Source: Ferrovibrio sp. (GTDB taxonomy: Bacteria; Pseudomonadota; Alphaproteobacteria; Ferrovibrionales; Ferrovibrionaceae). Taken from it: DNA of 64,000 bases. The DNA lies in the NCBI RefSeq assembly GCF_017994015.1, contig NZ_JAGOLP010000011.1:31023-95022 (forward strand), given 5' to 3'. Positions 9,080 through 17,809 of the stretch are shown piece by piece. The number at the start of each line of letters is the position of its first letter. Position 1 is the stretch's first letter. Made by a program: the position numbers and the translations under genes. Under the pieces are notes generated by a model. It worked only from the letters and a program-made list of their open reading frames with translations. It was not told the DNA's origin and did no database searches.

Positions 9080-9427
9080 TCAGGCTTTCACATAGACCCA
9101 GGCGCGGATGCCTGAGCGCAGGGTCACTTCAATACGCCGGTAATCTGCCACTTCATAGGCATCGGCCGCTGCCAGTTCCGCCGCCGTGATGCGGAATACC
9201 TGGCCAGGCACGGCATCGGCCGGATCGCCGGAAGGCGTCACGATGGGATGGAATTTTTCGCCACTGGTGGCCAGCACGGCGGGATCGGTGATTTCCAGCA
9301 TGGTCTGGCGATAGCCGGGCAGGGCATCGGCGCTGCCTTCAAGCTTGCGGCCAAAGGAGGCCAGTTGCACCTCTTCAAGCTGCAACGTGCCGTAGGAAAA
9401 TAGATGAATATCGGCGGCTGAGGACAT
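9080..9427 (-). CDS. Gamma-glutamylcyclotransferase-like (AIG2) protein
   Basis: A 115-residue protein of the GGCT/AIG2 fold. The nucleotide/gamma-glutamyl pocket motif FSYGTLQ is near the N-terminus and the putative catalytic Glu lies in DAYEVADYRR. Family members release 5-oxoproline from gamma-glutamyl compounds, but bacterial AIG2 proteins of this size are often uncharacterised. The ATG at 9427 is followed by the deduced cytosolic domain with no signal peptide. Only six bases separate it from purU downstream. The substrate is not predictable. Confidence 0.85.
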   Translation of the reverse strand: MSSAADIHLFSYGTLQLEEVQLASFGRKLEGSADALPGYRQTMLEITDPAVLATSGEKFHPIVTPSGDPADAVPGQVFRITAAELAAADAYEVADYRRIEVTLRSGIRAWVYVKA

Positions 9428-9487
9428 GGCGGGCGGCTCCGGTCAGGGCGCCATGCTTAACGCCAAAAGCCCGCGCTGACAAATGCC

Positions 9488-9739
9488 TCAATCGGCGCCG
9501 CTCAGGCCCTGCTGCGATAGGGTCTGGCGCTGGCGGTTCTGCACCATATCGGCATGCAATTGCCGGATCAGGCCGCTGCCGGTGGTGGTGAACAGGAACG
9601 GGAATATCCCATGCGCCAGGCAGGCCAGGCCGCCCAGCAGCATGCGACCGCCGAAGCTGCTGGCAGCGCGCAGATGCTCAAAATAATCCTCGCCCACAGA
9701 AGCCGGATGCTCACTGAAAAGCCGATGCCAGAGCCGCAT
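9488..9739 (-). CDS. DUF6356 family small membrane protein
   Basis: An 83-residue protein matching my recollection of the DUF6356 family: it opens LFSEHPASVGEDYFEHL, then FGGRMLLGGLACLAHGIFPFLF as a hydrophobic segment, then TGS and a short basic helix ending in R/Q-rich residues. It is a conserved alphaproteobacterial protein with a single hydrophobic hairpin or membrane segment and no known function. It starts at ATG 9739 and is divergent from the Lrp-type regulator across a 111-bp AT-rich spacer. The close divergent arrangement suggests possible control by that regulator. Confidence 0.75.
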   Translation of the reverse strand: MRLWHRLFSEHPASVGEDYFEHLRAASSFGGRMLLGGLACLAHGIFPFLFTTTGSGLIRQLHADMVQNRQRQTLSQQGLSGAD

Positions 9740-9850
9740 GCCATGTCCCCTAAAAATGTCGCCGCTGGGGAATAATTTGGTATCGCTTGGCTGGGATGTT
9801 TTCCCATTTTGCGATTGATGCGGCAGATTTTGTGGTATATTTATCCAATA

Positions 9851-10330
9851 ATGGTGGAAAAATTAGAATTGGATAGCATAGACAGGCATATCCTTGGAAT
9901 ATTGCAGGAGGATGCCGCCTTGCCGGTGCAGGTGGTGGCAGAGCGGGTCGGCCTGTCGCCAAATCCGTGCTGGCGCCGCATCAAGCAGCTTGAAGCCGCC
10001 GGGGTGATTGAGCGCCGGGTGGCGCTGGTCAATGCCGCCGCCGTTGGCCTCGGCGTCACCGCTTTTGTCTCAATCCGCACCAACCAGCATAATGCCGATT
10101 GGCTGCAAAGTTTTGCGCGCGGGGTGCAGAGCATTCCTGAAATTGTCGAATGCCACCGCATGAGCGGCGATATCGATTATCTGCTCAAGGTGGTGGTGCG
10201 CGATATCCAGCATTACGATCGGGTCTATCGCCGCCTGATTGCCGCCGTGCCGGGCCTCTCGGATGTCAGTTCCACCTTCTCGATGGAACGGCTGAAACAC
10301 GGCACCAAACTGGAATTGGCAACACTTTAG
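9851..10330 (+). CDS. Lrp/AsnC family transcriptional regulator
   Basis: A 159-residue feast/famine regulator. The N-terminal winged HTH covers residues about 5-60 (DRHILGILQEDAALPV, then the recognition segment VGLSPNPCWRRIKQLEAAGVI). The C-terminal RAM ligand-binding domain contains IPEIVECHRMSGDIDYLLKV and ends with SSTFSMERLKH. The frame is open 14 codons upstream, but the ATG at 9851 fits family starts (KLELDSIDRHIL). It is divergent from the DUF6356 gene and its stop overlaps the tctA stop by four bases on the opposite strand. The amino acid effector is unknown. Confidence 0.93.
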   Translation: MVEKLELDSIDRHILGILQEDAALPVQVVAERVGLSPNPCWRRIKQLEAAGVIERRVALVNAAAVGLGVTAFVSIRTNQHNADWLQSFARGVQSIPEIVECHRMSGDIDYLLKVVVRDIQHYDRVYRRLIAAVPGLSDVSSTFSMERLKHGTKLELATL

Positions 10331-11835
10331 TTTTCGGCCTGGAATATCTCATTGCGGCTGCGGCCAAAACGCGGCAGCAGCACCAGGCAGGGCACCAGCA
10401 AAGCCAGCACAATCAGGCTGGCGGCGAGCGGGCGTGTGGCGAAAACCGTCGGGTCGCCATCGGATAGTGTCAGGGCGCGGCGCAGATGTTCCTCGATCAG
10501 CGGCCCGAGCACAAAACCCAGCACCAGCGGCGCCGGCTCCAGGTTCAGCTTGGAAAACAGATAGCCCAGCAAGCCAAAGCCAACCGCCAGCATCACCTCG
10601 AACACGCTGCCGTTGACGCCATAAACCCCGATGCAGCAGAACAGGAAGATGGCCGGAAACATCAGCCGGTAAGGCACTTTCAGGAATTGCACCCACAGGC
10701 CGACCAGCGGCAGGTTGATGATCACCAGCATCACATTGCCGATCAGCATGGAGGCGATCAGGCCCCAGAACAGGTCTGGCCGTTCGGTCATCACCGTGGG
10801 GCCGGGCGCGATGCCATGGATCATCATGCCGCCCACCAGCAAAGCCAATACAGCATTGGGCGGAATGCCAAGTGTGAGCAGCGGAATGAAGGAAGCCTGT
10901 GCGGCGGCATTATTGGCGGCTTCCGGCCCGGCCAGACCCTCCACGGCACCATGGCCGAATTCTTCCGGATGGCGCGACAGGCGCTTTTCCAGGCCATAGG
11001 AACTGAAAGCAGCCAGGATGGCGCCGCCGCCAGGCAGGATGCCGAGCAGGGTGCCGACCATGGTGCCACGCAACACGGCGGGTGCTGCACGGCGGGCTTC
11101 GTCGCGTGAGGGCCATAGCCGGCCGACCTTCCTCACCATGCTGCCGGTTGCGCCATCACCTTCAAGGTTGCGCATCACCTCGGCGATGCCGAACAGGCCC
11201 ACGGCCAAGGGCACAAAGCCGATGCCATCGCCCAGTTCCGGCACGCCGAAAGTGAGGCGGGCAAAGCCGGTATTGATATCGCGGCCGATGGTGCCCAGCA
11301 CCAGGCCAAGGCCGACCATGGCAATGGCGCCGATCATCGAGCCATGCGACATCACGATGGAGATTGAAAGGCCAAGCAGCATCAGGCCAAAATATTCCGC
11401 CGAGCCGAAGGCCAGCGCGATTTTGGCGAATTGTGGCCCGAACAGCACATTGAGCATGGTGCCGACGATGCCGGCAAAGAACGAGCCGAGTGCGGCGATG
11501 GCCAAGGCCGAGCCGGCGCGCCCGCGCAAAGCCATCTGGTAGCCATCCAGGCAGGTGACAACCGAAGCGGTTTCGCCAGGCACACGCATCAGGATCGAGG
11601 TGGTGGAGCCGCCATATTGTGAGCCATAGTAGATGCCGGCCAGCATGATCAGCGCTGCCACTGGCGGCAGGTAGAAGGTGACCGGCAGCAGCATGGCGAT
11701 GGTGGCCACCGGGCCGATCCCGGGCAGCACGCCGATCAGTGTGCCGCAGAGTGCGCCGATGAAGCAGAACAGCAGATTGCCCGGCTGCAAAGCAATGCCA
11801 AGGCCATAAGCGAAGGAGTCGAGTGCTGCCATCAT
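10327..11835 (-). CDS. Tripartite tricarboxylate transporter large permease (TctA family)
   Basis: A 502-residue inner-membrane protein of the TctA family, the main carrier subunit of sodium- or proton-driven tripartite tricarboxylate transporters. It has about 11-12 hydrophobic segments and family motifs GVLPGIGPVATIAMLLP, YYGSQYGGSTTSIL, LPGGGAILAAFSSYGLEK and LTLGIPPNAVLALLVGG. The ATG at 11835 overlaps the tctB stop by four bases (ATGA), so translation is coupled. It is the last gene of a tctC-tctB-tctA order. The solute is probably a carboxylate, but its identity is not visible. Confidence 0.95.
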   Translation of the reverse strand: MMAALDSFAYGLGIALQPGNLLFCFIGALCGTLIGVLPGIGPVATIAMLLPVTFYLPPVAALIMLAGIYYGSQYGGSTTSILMRVPGETASVVTCLDGYQMALRGRAGSALAIAALGSFFAGIVGTMLNVLFGPQFAKIALAFGSAEYFGLMLLGLSISIVMSHGSMIGAIAMVGLGLVLGTIGRDINTGFARLTFGVPELGDGIGFVPLAVGLFGIAEVMRNLEGDGATGSMVRKVGRLWPSRDEARRAAPAVLRGTMVGTLLGILPGGGAILAAFSSYGLEKRLSRHPEEFGHGAVEGLAGPEAANNAAAQASFIPLLTLGIPPNAVLALLVGGMMIHGIAPGPTVMTERPDLFWGLIASMLIGNVMLVIINLPLVGLWVQFLKVPYRLMFPAIFLFCCIGVYGVNGSVFEVMLAVGFGLLGYLFSKLNLEPAPLVLGFVLGPLIEEHLRRALTLSDGDPTVFATRPLAASLIVLALLVPCLVLLPRFGRSRNEIFQAEN

Positions 11836-12278
11836 GGCCAGATTTTCACTTGCAGCTTGAGGCCATAGCCGAACAGCAGGGTGACAAAGGCGGCGAGAAT
11901 GGCGGCGGCCAGCAGCCTTTCGCGCCAGGATAATTCACGCGCGCCGAAGCTGACCGCCAAGGTGGCGAGAAAACCGGTGAAAGCCAGGCCCAGCCAGGGC
12001 AGCAGCAGGCCGAAGCCGGCCATGGCCGCCGGCACAATGAAGGGGCGCAGTTTGAAGCCGGCGGCATCGGCTTCAGGTGCGTCGGCTGTTTTGCGCCAGC
12101 CGCGCTGCACTAGCAGCAGGCCCAGCAAAGCCACCAGGGCGCCCGAGGCCTGCAACACAAAACCTGGCCCGATATCCGATGGTGTGCCGCTGGGATAACG
12201 CCAAGTCAGCAACAGGATGCCGGCACCCGCCACAAACAGGAAGGCGCCGGCATAAGCTTCACGGGCCAGGCGCAGCAT
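11832..12278 (-). CDS. Tripartite tricarboxylate transporter small permease (TctB family)
   Basis: A 148-residue protein with four hydrophobic segments, the poorly conserved small membrane subunit of TctABC transporters. Visible features include an early GAGILLLTWRYPSGTPSDIGPGF stretch typical of TctB, a charged cytoplasmic loop near residues 62-80, and two C-terminal helices. It begins three bases after the tctC stop and overlaps tctA by four bases. Identity rests on size, topology, the IGPGF motif and position between tctC and tctA. Confidence 0.9.
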   Translation of the reverse strand: MLRLAREAYAGAFLFVAGAGILLLTWRYPSGTPSDIGPGFVLQASGALVALLGLLLVQRGWRKTADAPEADAAGFKLRPFIVPAAMAGFGLLLPWLGLAFTGFLATLAVSFGARELSWRERLLAAAILAAFVTLLFGYGLKLQVKIWP

Positions 12279-12281
12279 GGC

Positions 12282-13256
12282 TTATTGTTGCGCCACGCCG
12301 GCTTCCTGCATCACCTGGCCCCAGCGCTTGATTTCAGCGCCGATATGGTTGGTGAAATCAGCCGGATTGCTGGTGGCGGGCAGGAAACTGGCATCACTCA
12401 CCTGCTTGCGCACACTATCCTTGGCCAGCGCCTGGGCCACGGCACCATTCATCTTGGTCACGATGGCGGCGGGTGTGCCGGCCGGGAAGGCCAGGCCATA
12501 CCAGGTGGTCACGTCATAACCCGGCAGGCCGGCTTCAGCCACGGTGGGCACATCCGGCAGGCCAGGGAAACGCTGCGCCGAGGTGACCGCCAGCGCCTTC
12601 AATTCGCCGCCCTTGATCTGGCCGATCACCGGCGCCGCCACTTCCACCAGCAAGTCAATCTCGCCGCCGCGCACGGCTGCGATGGCTGCCGGGGTGCCGC
12701 GATATGGCACATGGCGCATGTCGATGCCGGCCAGCGAGCGGAACACTTCGCCGGCAAAATGCTGCGTGCTGCCGACGCCGACCGAGGCGAATTTCACCTT
12801 GCCGGGCTGGCTGCGCGCCAGCTTGATTAGCGCATCGATATTGCCGGCGGCCACGTTATTGCCGGCAGTGATGATCAGCGGCATGGTCGCCACCAGCGAT
12901 ACCGGGGCAAAATCCTTCAGTGAATCATACGGCAGGCTCTTGTAGAGGCTGGCCGAAACGGCATGGCCGTTATTCATCATGAAGATGCTGCTGCCATCCT
13001 TCGGCGCCTTGGCCACGGTATCGGCGCCGATGGTGCCGCCGGCACCGGGCTTGTTTTCCACCACCACCGGCTGGCCAAGGATTTCGCTCAAGGGCTGGGC
13101 GATGATGCGGGCGATAATATCGGTGCCGCCGCCAGCACCAAAACCCACCACCATACGCACCGGGCGGTTTGGCCAATCCTGCGCCTGGGCCTGATCGGCC
13201 GGGGCAAGGCTGAGCAAGGCAGCGCCGAGCAAGCCGGCGAATAGTATCTTCTTCAT
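12282..13256 (-). CDS. Tripartite tricarboxylate transporter substrate-binding protein (Bug/TctC family)
   Basis: A 324-residue extracytoplasmic solute receptor. The start is an ATG behind a strong AGGAGG site. A Sec signal peptide (KKILFAGLLGAALLSLAP, cleavage near AQAQD) is followed by WPNRPVRMVVGFGAGGGTD, VVVENKPGAGGTIGAD and LKDFAPVSLVATMP, all Bug-family hallmarks. The Bug fold binds carboxylates through two beta-strand-zipper loops. First gene of the Tct operon; the NTF2-like gene lies 59 bp upstream on the same strand and could share the transcript. Confidence 0.95.
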   Translation of the reverse strand: MKKILFAGLLGAALLSLAPADQAQAQDWPNRPVRMVVGFGAGGGTDIIARIIAQPLSEILGQPVVVENKPGAGGTIGADTVAKAPKDGSSIFMMNNGHAVSASLYKSLPYDSLKDFAPVSLVATMPLIITAGNNVAAGNIDALIKLARSQPGKVKFASVGVGSTQHFAGEVFRSLAGIDMRHVPYRGTPAAIAAVRGGEIDLLVEVAAPVIGQIKGGELKALAVTSAQRFPGLPDVPTVAEAGLPGYDVTTWYGLAFPAGTPAAIVTKMNGAVAQALAKDSVRKQVSDASFLPATSNPADFTNHIGAEIKRWGQVMQEAGVAQQ

Positions 13257-13315
13257 GGTGTTCCTCCTGCGATGCGCGGTCGTTGGATGTGCCGCGCTTG
13301 TTGCGATGATAGCTG

Positions 13316-13939
13316 TCAGCTCAGAAACATTTGCGGCGTGATGACCTCGCCACGCAGCCAGGCGGTGCCACGGGCATAAAGTGCCGCCACTTCCGGCCCT
13401 TTCAGGCCTGGCATGTCGCGCTTCACGCGATAGCCGATTTCTTCCTGGATATAGGCCAGGTGGCGATAACCTTCCGGCAGGGCGGCCAGCTTGGCCGCAT
13501 CCAGCAGCGGCGCTGCGCCGGGCGAAACCGGGTCCAGGCGATCCTTTTCATAGATCGGCTGGCGGATCACCATGCCCCATTTGCCGTCGCGCTTTTCCAG
13601 GAAGTCGTAGAACCGCCCGGTGCAGACCACGTCGCAGGCAATGCCTTGCACGGGTGCGCGCTGAGAGATGGTCATCTTGGTCTGGCTGATGGCGCGGCTG
13701 CCGGCCAGATCAATCGAGATGCCGCCAAGGAAATGCAGGATGCTGACGCCCTTGGCCCAGCCTTCCTGGCTGACGCGGATAAAATCCGCCGCCGGACCCT
13801 GAAACCAGGTAGCCATCATCCAGCCATCCGGATGCCACACGCTATGAAACCGCTGCCAATCGCCGGCATCGCGCCACACTGCCCAATTCTGGAGCAGGTC
13901 GGTTATCGCTAGCCGTTCGTTACGCTCTTCCGGGGTCAT
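13316..13939 (-). CDS. NTF2-like/SnoaL-like family protein
   Basis: A 207-residue protein with an N-terminal cone-shaped NTF2-like domain (ERLAITDLLQNWAVWRDAGDW, then HPDGWMMATWFQG and HFLGGISIDLAGSRAIS) and a C-terminal extension of about 80 residues. Members include dehydratases, isomerases and ring-hydroxylating dioxygenase beta subunits. Without a clear catalytic His-Asp pair in view I would not choose among them. The frame is open to 13990, but the ATG at 13939 begins a typical TPEERNERLAI start. It is divergent from the IclR gene and upstream of tctC, suggesting a role in metabolism of the imported acid. Confidence 0.82.
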   Translation of the reverse strand: MTPEERNERLAITDLLQNWAVWRDAGDWQRFHSVWHPDGWMMATWFQGPAADFIRVSQEGWAKGVSILHFLGGISIDLAGSRAISQTKMTISQRAPVQGIACDVVCTGRFYDFLEKRDGKWGMVIRQPIYEKDRLDPVSPGAAPLLDAAKLAALPEGYRHLAYIQEEIGYRVKRDMPGLKGPEVAALYARGTAWLRGEVITPQMFLS

Positions 13940-13991
13940 CTTGCCGCTTCCATCCCTGATATTTGCCACACAAAACCACTTGCAAAACAAA

Positions 13992-14007
13992 GTTCATATA
14001 TGTAAAC
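13992..14007. promoter_or_regulatory. Imperfect palindrome between the NTF2-like and IclR genes
   Basis: GTTCATATATGTAAAC matches its reverse complement at 12 of 16 positions (GTTnAnATATnTnAAC). It sits in the only AT-rich part of the divergent intergenic region. It is a plausible IclR-family operator serving both directions. No experiment or motif model supports it here. Confidence 0.35.
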
Positions 14008-14018
14008 TGGTTCACACT

Positions 14019-14819
14019 GTGAGACAAACCAAAGCCGATAAAGCCGTTGCTGTCAAGCACGACTCGTCTGCAGGTGGCGGTAATGCTGCCATGCCGGTGA
14101 AGTCAGCTGTGCGGGTGCTGGATATCCTGGAGGCGGTGGCGGCAGGCCACGTCTCATTTTCGCAATTGATGCACACGCTTGGTATTCCGCGTAGCAGCTT
14201 GTTCCATTTGCTCGGCACACTGATGGCGCGGGGTTATCTGGAGCAGGATGCGGCCACGGCGGCTTACCGGCTCGGGCCGCATCTGGCTCAACTGGCGCGG
14301 CAACGTCCGGTTCCGGGCCTGCTGGAGCGGGTGCGGCCGGTATTGCAGCGCCTATCGGCCGAGATCAATGAAACCACTGGTTTCTATGTGCGCGAGGGCG
14401 ATCATGTGGTGGCCATCGCCACTCAAACCGGCGGACAGGCGCTGACCTACACCATGCGGGTGAGCGAGAAGGCGCCGCTCTATGCCGTCTCCTCGGGCAA
14501 GATTGTGCTCAGCCTGATGGATGATGCCGAGATCCGCGCCTATCTGGCGCGCACGCGCTTTGAGAGTTTTACGCCGCATACCCTGAGCAGTGCAAAGCCG
14601 CTCTGGGAGGAAATCCGCATTGCGCGGCGCGATGGCTTTGCCTATGCGCGCGAGGAATTCACCATTGGCATCATCGGCATCGCCATTGCGGTGATGGCGC
14701 CGGAGGGGCTGCTCGGCATGCTCAATCTGGCGGTGCCTTCGGCGCGCTTCACCCGCGCCAATGCCGCGCTGTTCCGGCAAAAGCTGCGTCAGGCCGCTGC
14801 CGAACTGGCTGCGGCCTGA
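14019..14819 (+). CDS. IclR family transcriptional regulator
   Basis: A regulator with the N-terminal winged HTH (KSAVRVLDILEAVAAG, then LGIPRSSLFHLLGTLMARGYLE) and a C-terminal GAF-like effector domain (SEKAPLYAVSSGKIVLSLM, REEFTIGIIGIAIAVMAPEG). Three starts are possible: TTG 13941, which collides with the palindrome; GTG 14019, chosen here (266 residues); and ATG 14091, which begins right at the HTH. None has a good Shine-Dalgarno. It is divergent from the NTF2-like/Tct genes and convergent with the SDR gene. It is probably the local regulator of this carboxylate catabolic cluster. Confidence 0.9.
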   Translation: MRQTKADKAVAVKHDSSAGGGNAAMPVKSAVRVLDILEAVAAGHVSFSQLMHTLGIPRSSLFHLLGTLMARGYLEQDAATAAYRLGPHLAQLARQRPVPGLLERVRPVLQRLSAEINETTGFYVREGDHVVAIATQTGGQALTYTMRVSEKAPLYAVSSGKIVLSLMDDAEIRAYLARTRFESFTPHTLSSAKPLWEEIRIARRDGFAYAREEFTIGIIGIAIAVMAPEGLLGMLNLAVPSARFTRANAALFRQKLRQAAAELAAA

Positions 14820-14826
14820 CCCTGGA

Positions 14827-15627
14827 TCACTCGCTCCAGCGCGTACCCTCAAAGCCGGGCTGGGCATAGGCAACGCCGCCATCCACCGCCAGGGTGGCAC
14901 CCACCACATAATCGCCGGCGCGCGATGCCAGGAAGATGGCGGCACCCGCCATGTCATCATCGGTGCCGATGCGGCCAGCCGGCACGCGCTTGGCTACCGC
15001 ATCGCCATGGTCGCGGGCATCGATATTCATGTCGGAAACAAACGGCCCCGGTGCGATGGCACTGACCACGATATGATCCTGGATCAGCCGCGCTGCCATG
15101 CGGCGGGTCAGGTGAATCAGCCCAGCCTTGCTGGCGGCATAGGAATAGGTTTCCATCGGATTGACAAAGATGCCGTCAATCGAGGCGATATTGATCACCT
15201 TGGCTGGCTTGTCAGCGTGGGCAGCGGTACGCAGCGGCGCGATCAGGCTCTGTGTCAGGAAAAACGGCGCCTTGAGATTCAGGTTCATCACCTTGTCCCA
15301 GCCATTCTCCGGGAAACTGTCAAAGGCAGCCGCCCAGGCTGCGCCGGCATTATTCACCAGAATATCCAGCCGGTTTTCGCGGGCGCTGAATTCTGTCGCC
15401 AGCTTGCGCGCGCCATCCAGGCTGGAAATATCAATTGGCAATGCAATACATTCACCGCCACCCTGCGACAATTCCTGGGCGGTGGCTTCACAGGCAGCGG
15501 CCTTGCGCGCCGTGATGTAAACCTTGGCGCCCTGGGCGATATAGGCGCGGGCGATCATCTTGCCGATGCCGCGTGAACCGCCGGTGACCAGGGCCACGCG
15601 GCCCTGCAATGAGAAAAGATTATTCAT
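14827..15627 (-). CDS. SDR family NAD(P)-dependent oxidoreductase
   Basis: A 266-residue classical short-chain dehydrogenase/reductase. The cofactor motif TGGSRGIG is near residue 14, followed by NNAGAAW, a catalytic Ser in NIASIDG, and catalytic Tyr/Lys in YSYAASKAG. PGPFVSDM and VGATLAVDGG complete the family pattern. The frame extends to 15702, but ATG 15627 directly precedes the NLFSLQGRVALVTGG start of the Rossmann fold. It is convergent with the IclR gene, seven bases apart. It is probably a dehydrogenase or ketoreductase for the compound handled by the neighbouring Tct genes; this is inference. Confidence 0.92.
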   Translation of the reverse strand: MNNLFSLQGRVALVTGGSRGIGKMIARAYIAQGAKVYITARKAAACEATAQELSQGGGECIALPIDISSLDGARKLATEFSARENRLDILVNNAGAAWAAAFDSFPENGWDKVMNLNLKAPFFLTQSLIAPLRTAAHADKPAKVINIASIDGIFVNPMETYSYAASKAGLIHLTRRMAARLIQDHIVVSAIAPGPFVSDMNIDARDHGDAVAKRVPAGRIGTDDDMAGAAIFLASRAGDYVVGATLAVDGGVAYAQPGFEGTRWSE

Positions 15628-15702
15628 GTTTCCGTCCCTATCCATGTAAAGCCCATATAAATGGTCCATCGACAGGGTAGTGCAGCCATTGTGCTGCGGC
15701 AA

Positions 15703-17682
15703 TCAGCGACCGGCCGACAATTCGTGATATTGCCTGGCGTAGAACATGCGATGCGCAGTTTGGGTTTGCGCCACTGCCTGGCGCCGGATCAAATCCGGGA
15801 TGTCGGCTTGGGGGCGTTGTTCCAATTGATAGGGGCCGGTGCGCATGGCATAGCCGCGCAGGTCGCCTTTCGGCGTCAGGATCACCGCGTTGCGGCCGTC
15901 GCCCACCGCCACATCAAAATTATGCGCCATGGCGATGCGGCCATGGCCATCCTGTGCAGCCCGGCGCAAGTCGATGCCAAAAAATGGGCTGTCATAGCTC
16001 AGGCCGAGCAGGCCCAGCAGGGTCGGGCCTAGATCCATGCTTGATCCAAGCGCTGGATTGCGCGCTGCCTGGATATGCTTGGGAGCCAGAAAAAGCAGTG
16101 GCACACGGAAAGCCTGTACCGGAATTTGTGCTGCGCCCCACACTTTCGGGCCATGATCGCCAATCACCACAAAGATGGTATCGTCAAACCAGGGTTTATA
16201 CCGCGCCGCGTCGATAAACTGGCCGAGCGCCCAATCGGCATAGGCAGCAGCATGGTCGCGCTGGTTTGGCGCCGGCTTCTGGGCCACCCGGCCTTCCGGA
16301 TACATGAACGGGCGATGGTTGGTCACGGTCAGGCAGGCGAAGAAAAATGGCCCCGGCATCGCCGCCATGGCATCGATACGGCTCAGTGCTTCCTTGAACA
16401 TGTATTCGTCGGCCACGCCCCAAATGGTCTTGAAGCTGCGGTCGGCGATATCCCTTTCGCCCAACACCTGTTGAAAGCCGATGCTCTGCCAGAAATGCCC
16501 CATATTGTCGAAACTGGTGGGGCCACCATACAGAAAGGCCGAGCGATAGCCGAATTTCTCCAGCAAAAAGGGCAGTGAGTTCATTCCTTCCGAACCGGCA
16601 CGGCGCGCAGTGGAGATGCCAGGAATCGGTGGAAACGATGTGAACACCGCCTCAAGCGCCCGCACCGTGCGGTCGCCGGTGGCGTAGATATTGGTGAAGA
16701 GCAGGCCTTCCTCGGCCAGCCGATGCAGGTTCGGTGAAATGCTGCGGTGGTAATTCTGCTGCTTCGGATCGAATACATCCTCGAAATAGACCGAACCGAA
16801 CGACTCCTCCAGGATCAACACAACATTCAGCTTTTTCGCCGGCGCCGCGCCATTATCAACATGACGGAGGATACTGCGCGCGCTGGCTGCCGCCAGGTTG
16901 GTGGTATTGTCCTGCCGCACCATGTCGCGCAGCAGCGGCAGGGCCTCGGCCTCATCGATGCCGGCATAGACGCCATCATATTTGCTGTCATTGGTGGCGA
17001 AGGCATGCAGGATGCTGTGCATGCCATTGCTGGCCAGTTCATTCACGGTACGCGAGACCGCCGGCTCAAACGGCCCGAAGAGTACAAAAGGTAGGGCCAG
17101 CAGGCTGGCGCCAAGGCCGAGCAGCAGGGCGCGCCGGCGTTCGCCTGGAAATAATGGCGCGGCAAGCGCCGCGCGCAAAGGCCGCCGCAGCAGCAGGCCA
17201 TAGAGGGCCAGCACAATCAGGCCGATTGGCGGCAGGTAGAGCCGCAGGTCAAAGCTTTCACGGATATTGCCCAAAACTTCCTTGGGGAAGATCAGGTAAT
17301 AGATGGCGATGCCATTAAAGCGGCTGTTATATTCCTCCCAGAAAAACAGTTCGGCCAAAGCGCTGAATACGGCCAATCCGAGCAGCAGCAGCAGCAGGCC
17401 ATGCGCCGCCCAATTGGCGACGCGCCAGCGCAAGGGGCGTTGCAACAGATACAGCCCGAACAGGAAAGGCACGCCGAGCATCAAGCCGGTGGCGATATCG
17501 TCACCCAGGCCAACAAGCCAGGCCGCCAGAAATGGCGTAATGTCGGTAGGCGTATCCTGCGCCACCCAGATGGTCAGCACCAGGCGCACCAGGGCTGCCA
17601 GTGCAACAAATATGGCGAGGCAGCGCAGCCAGAAGGCAAGGCGCGGCGGCAATGGCTGGGAGGTGGTTCGGCTTGTGAGCAT
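15703..17682 (-). CDS. LTA synthase-like membrane sulfatase/phosphotransferase
   Basis: A 659-residue envelope enzyme with an N-terminal block of about five membrane helices (to about residue 205) and a periplasmic alkaline-phosphatase/sulfatase-fold domain. Catalytic features: a metal-ligand Glu in ILEESFG, the nucleophile Thr in YATGDRTVRALEA, FVVIGDHGPKVWG with Asp-His, and an NHRPFMYPEGR segment. Relatives transfer phosphoglycerol (LtaS, OpgB) or phosphoethanolamine to envelope glycans. In a Gram-negative this could be a glucan or LPS decorator. ATG 17682 follows an AAGGTGG site; an open frame to 17754 lacks support. It is divergent from a two-component system that may control it. Confidence 0.88.
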   Translation of the reverse strand: MLTSRTTSQPLPPRLAFWLRCLAIFVALAALVRLVLTIWVAQDTPTDITPFLAAWLVGLGDDIATGLMLGVPFLFGLYLLQRPLRWRVANWAAHGLLLLLLGLAVFSALAELFFWEEYNSRFNGIAIYYLIFPKEVLGNIRESFDLRLYLPPIGLIVLALYGLLLRRPLRAALAAPLFPGERRRALLLGLGASLLALPFVLFGPFEPAVSRTVNELASNGMHSILHAFATNDSKYDGVYAGIDEAEALPLLRDMVRQDNTTNLAAASARSILRHVDNGAAPAKKLNVVLILEESFGSVYFEDVFDPKQQNYHRSISPNLHRLAEEGLLFTNIYATGDRTVRALEAVFTSFPPIPGISTARRAGSEGMNSLPFLLEKFGYRSAFLYGGPTSFDNMGHFWQSIGFQQVLGERDIADRSFKTIWGVADEYMFKEALSRIDAMAAMPGPFFFACLTVTNHRPFMYPEGRVAQKPAPNQRDHAAAYADWALGQFIDAARYKPWFDDTIFVVIGDHGPKVWGAAQIPVQAFRVPLLFLAPKHIQAARNPALGSSMDLGPTLLGLLGLSYDSPFFGIDLRRAAQDGHGRIAMAHNFDVAVGDGRNAVILTPKGDLRGYAMRTGPYQLEQRPQADIPDLIRRQAVAQTQTAHRMFYARQYHELSAGR

Positions 17683-17727
17683 ACGCCCACCTTGACTGAT
17701 AATGCTTTGCAGGAGGATGGCCTCAAC

Positions 17728-17743
17728 ATTACGAATTGGTAAT
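17728..17743. promoter_or_regulatory. ATTAC-N6-GTAAT inverted repeat in the LTA-synthase-like/response regulator intergenic region
   Basis: ATTACGAATTGGTAAT is 14/16 palindromic and lies about 46 bp upstream of the phosphotransferase ATG and 67 bp upstream of the response regulator ATG. A TATACT hexamer at 17777-17782 could be a -10 element for the plus-strand operon. It is a candidate binding site for the adjacent OmpR-type regulator, by position only. Confidence 0.35.
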
Positions 17744-17809
17744 CTTGGGGCCATGTTGCGTCATGGCGGCGGGATTTATACTGCCCGCCCAATCCAAGGC
17801 GGCGCCAGC

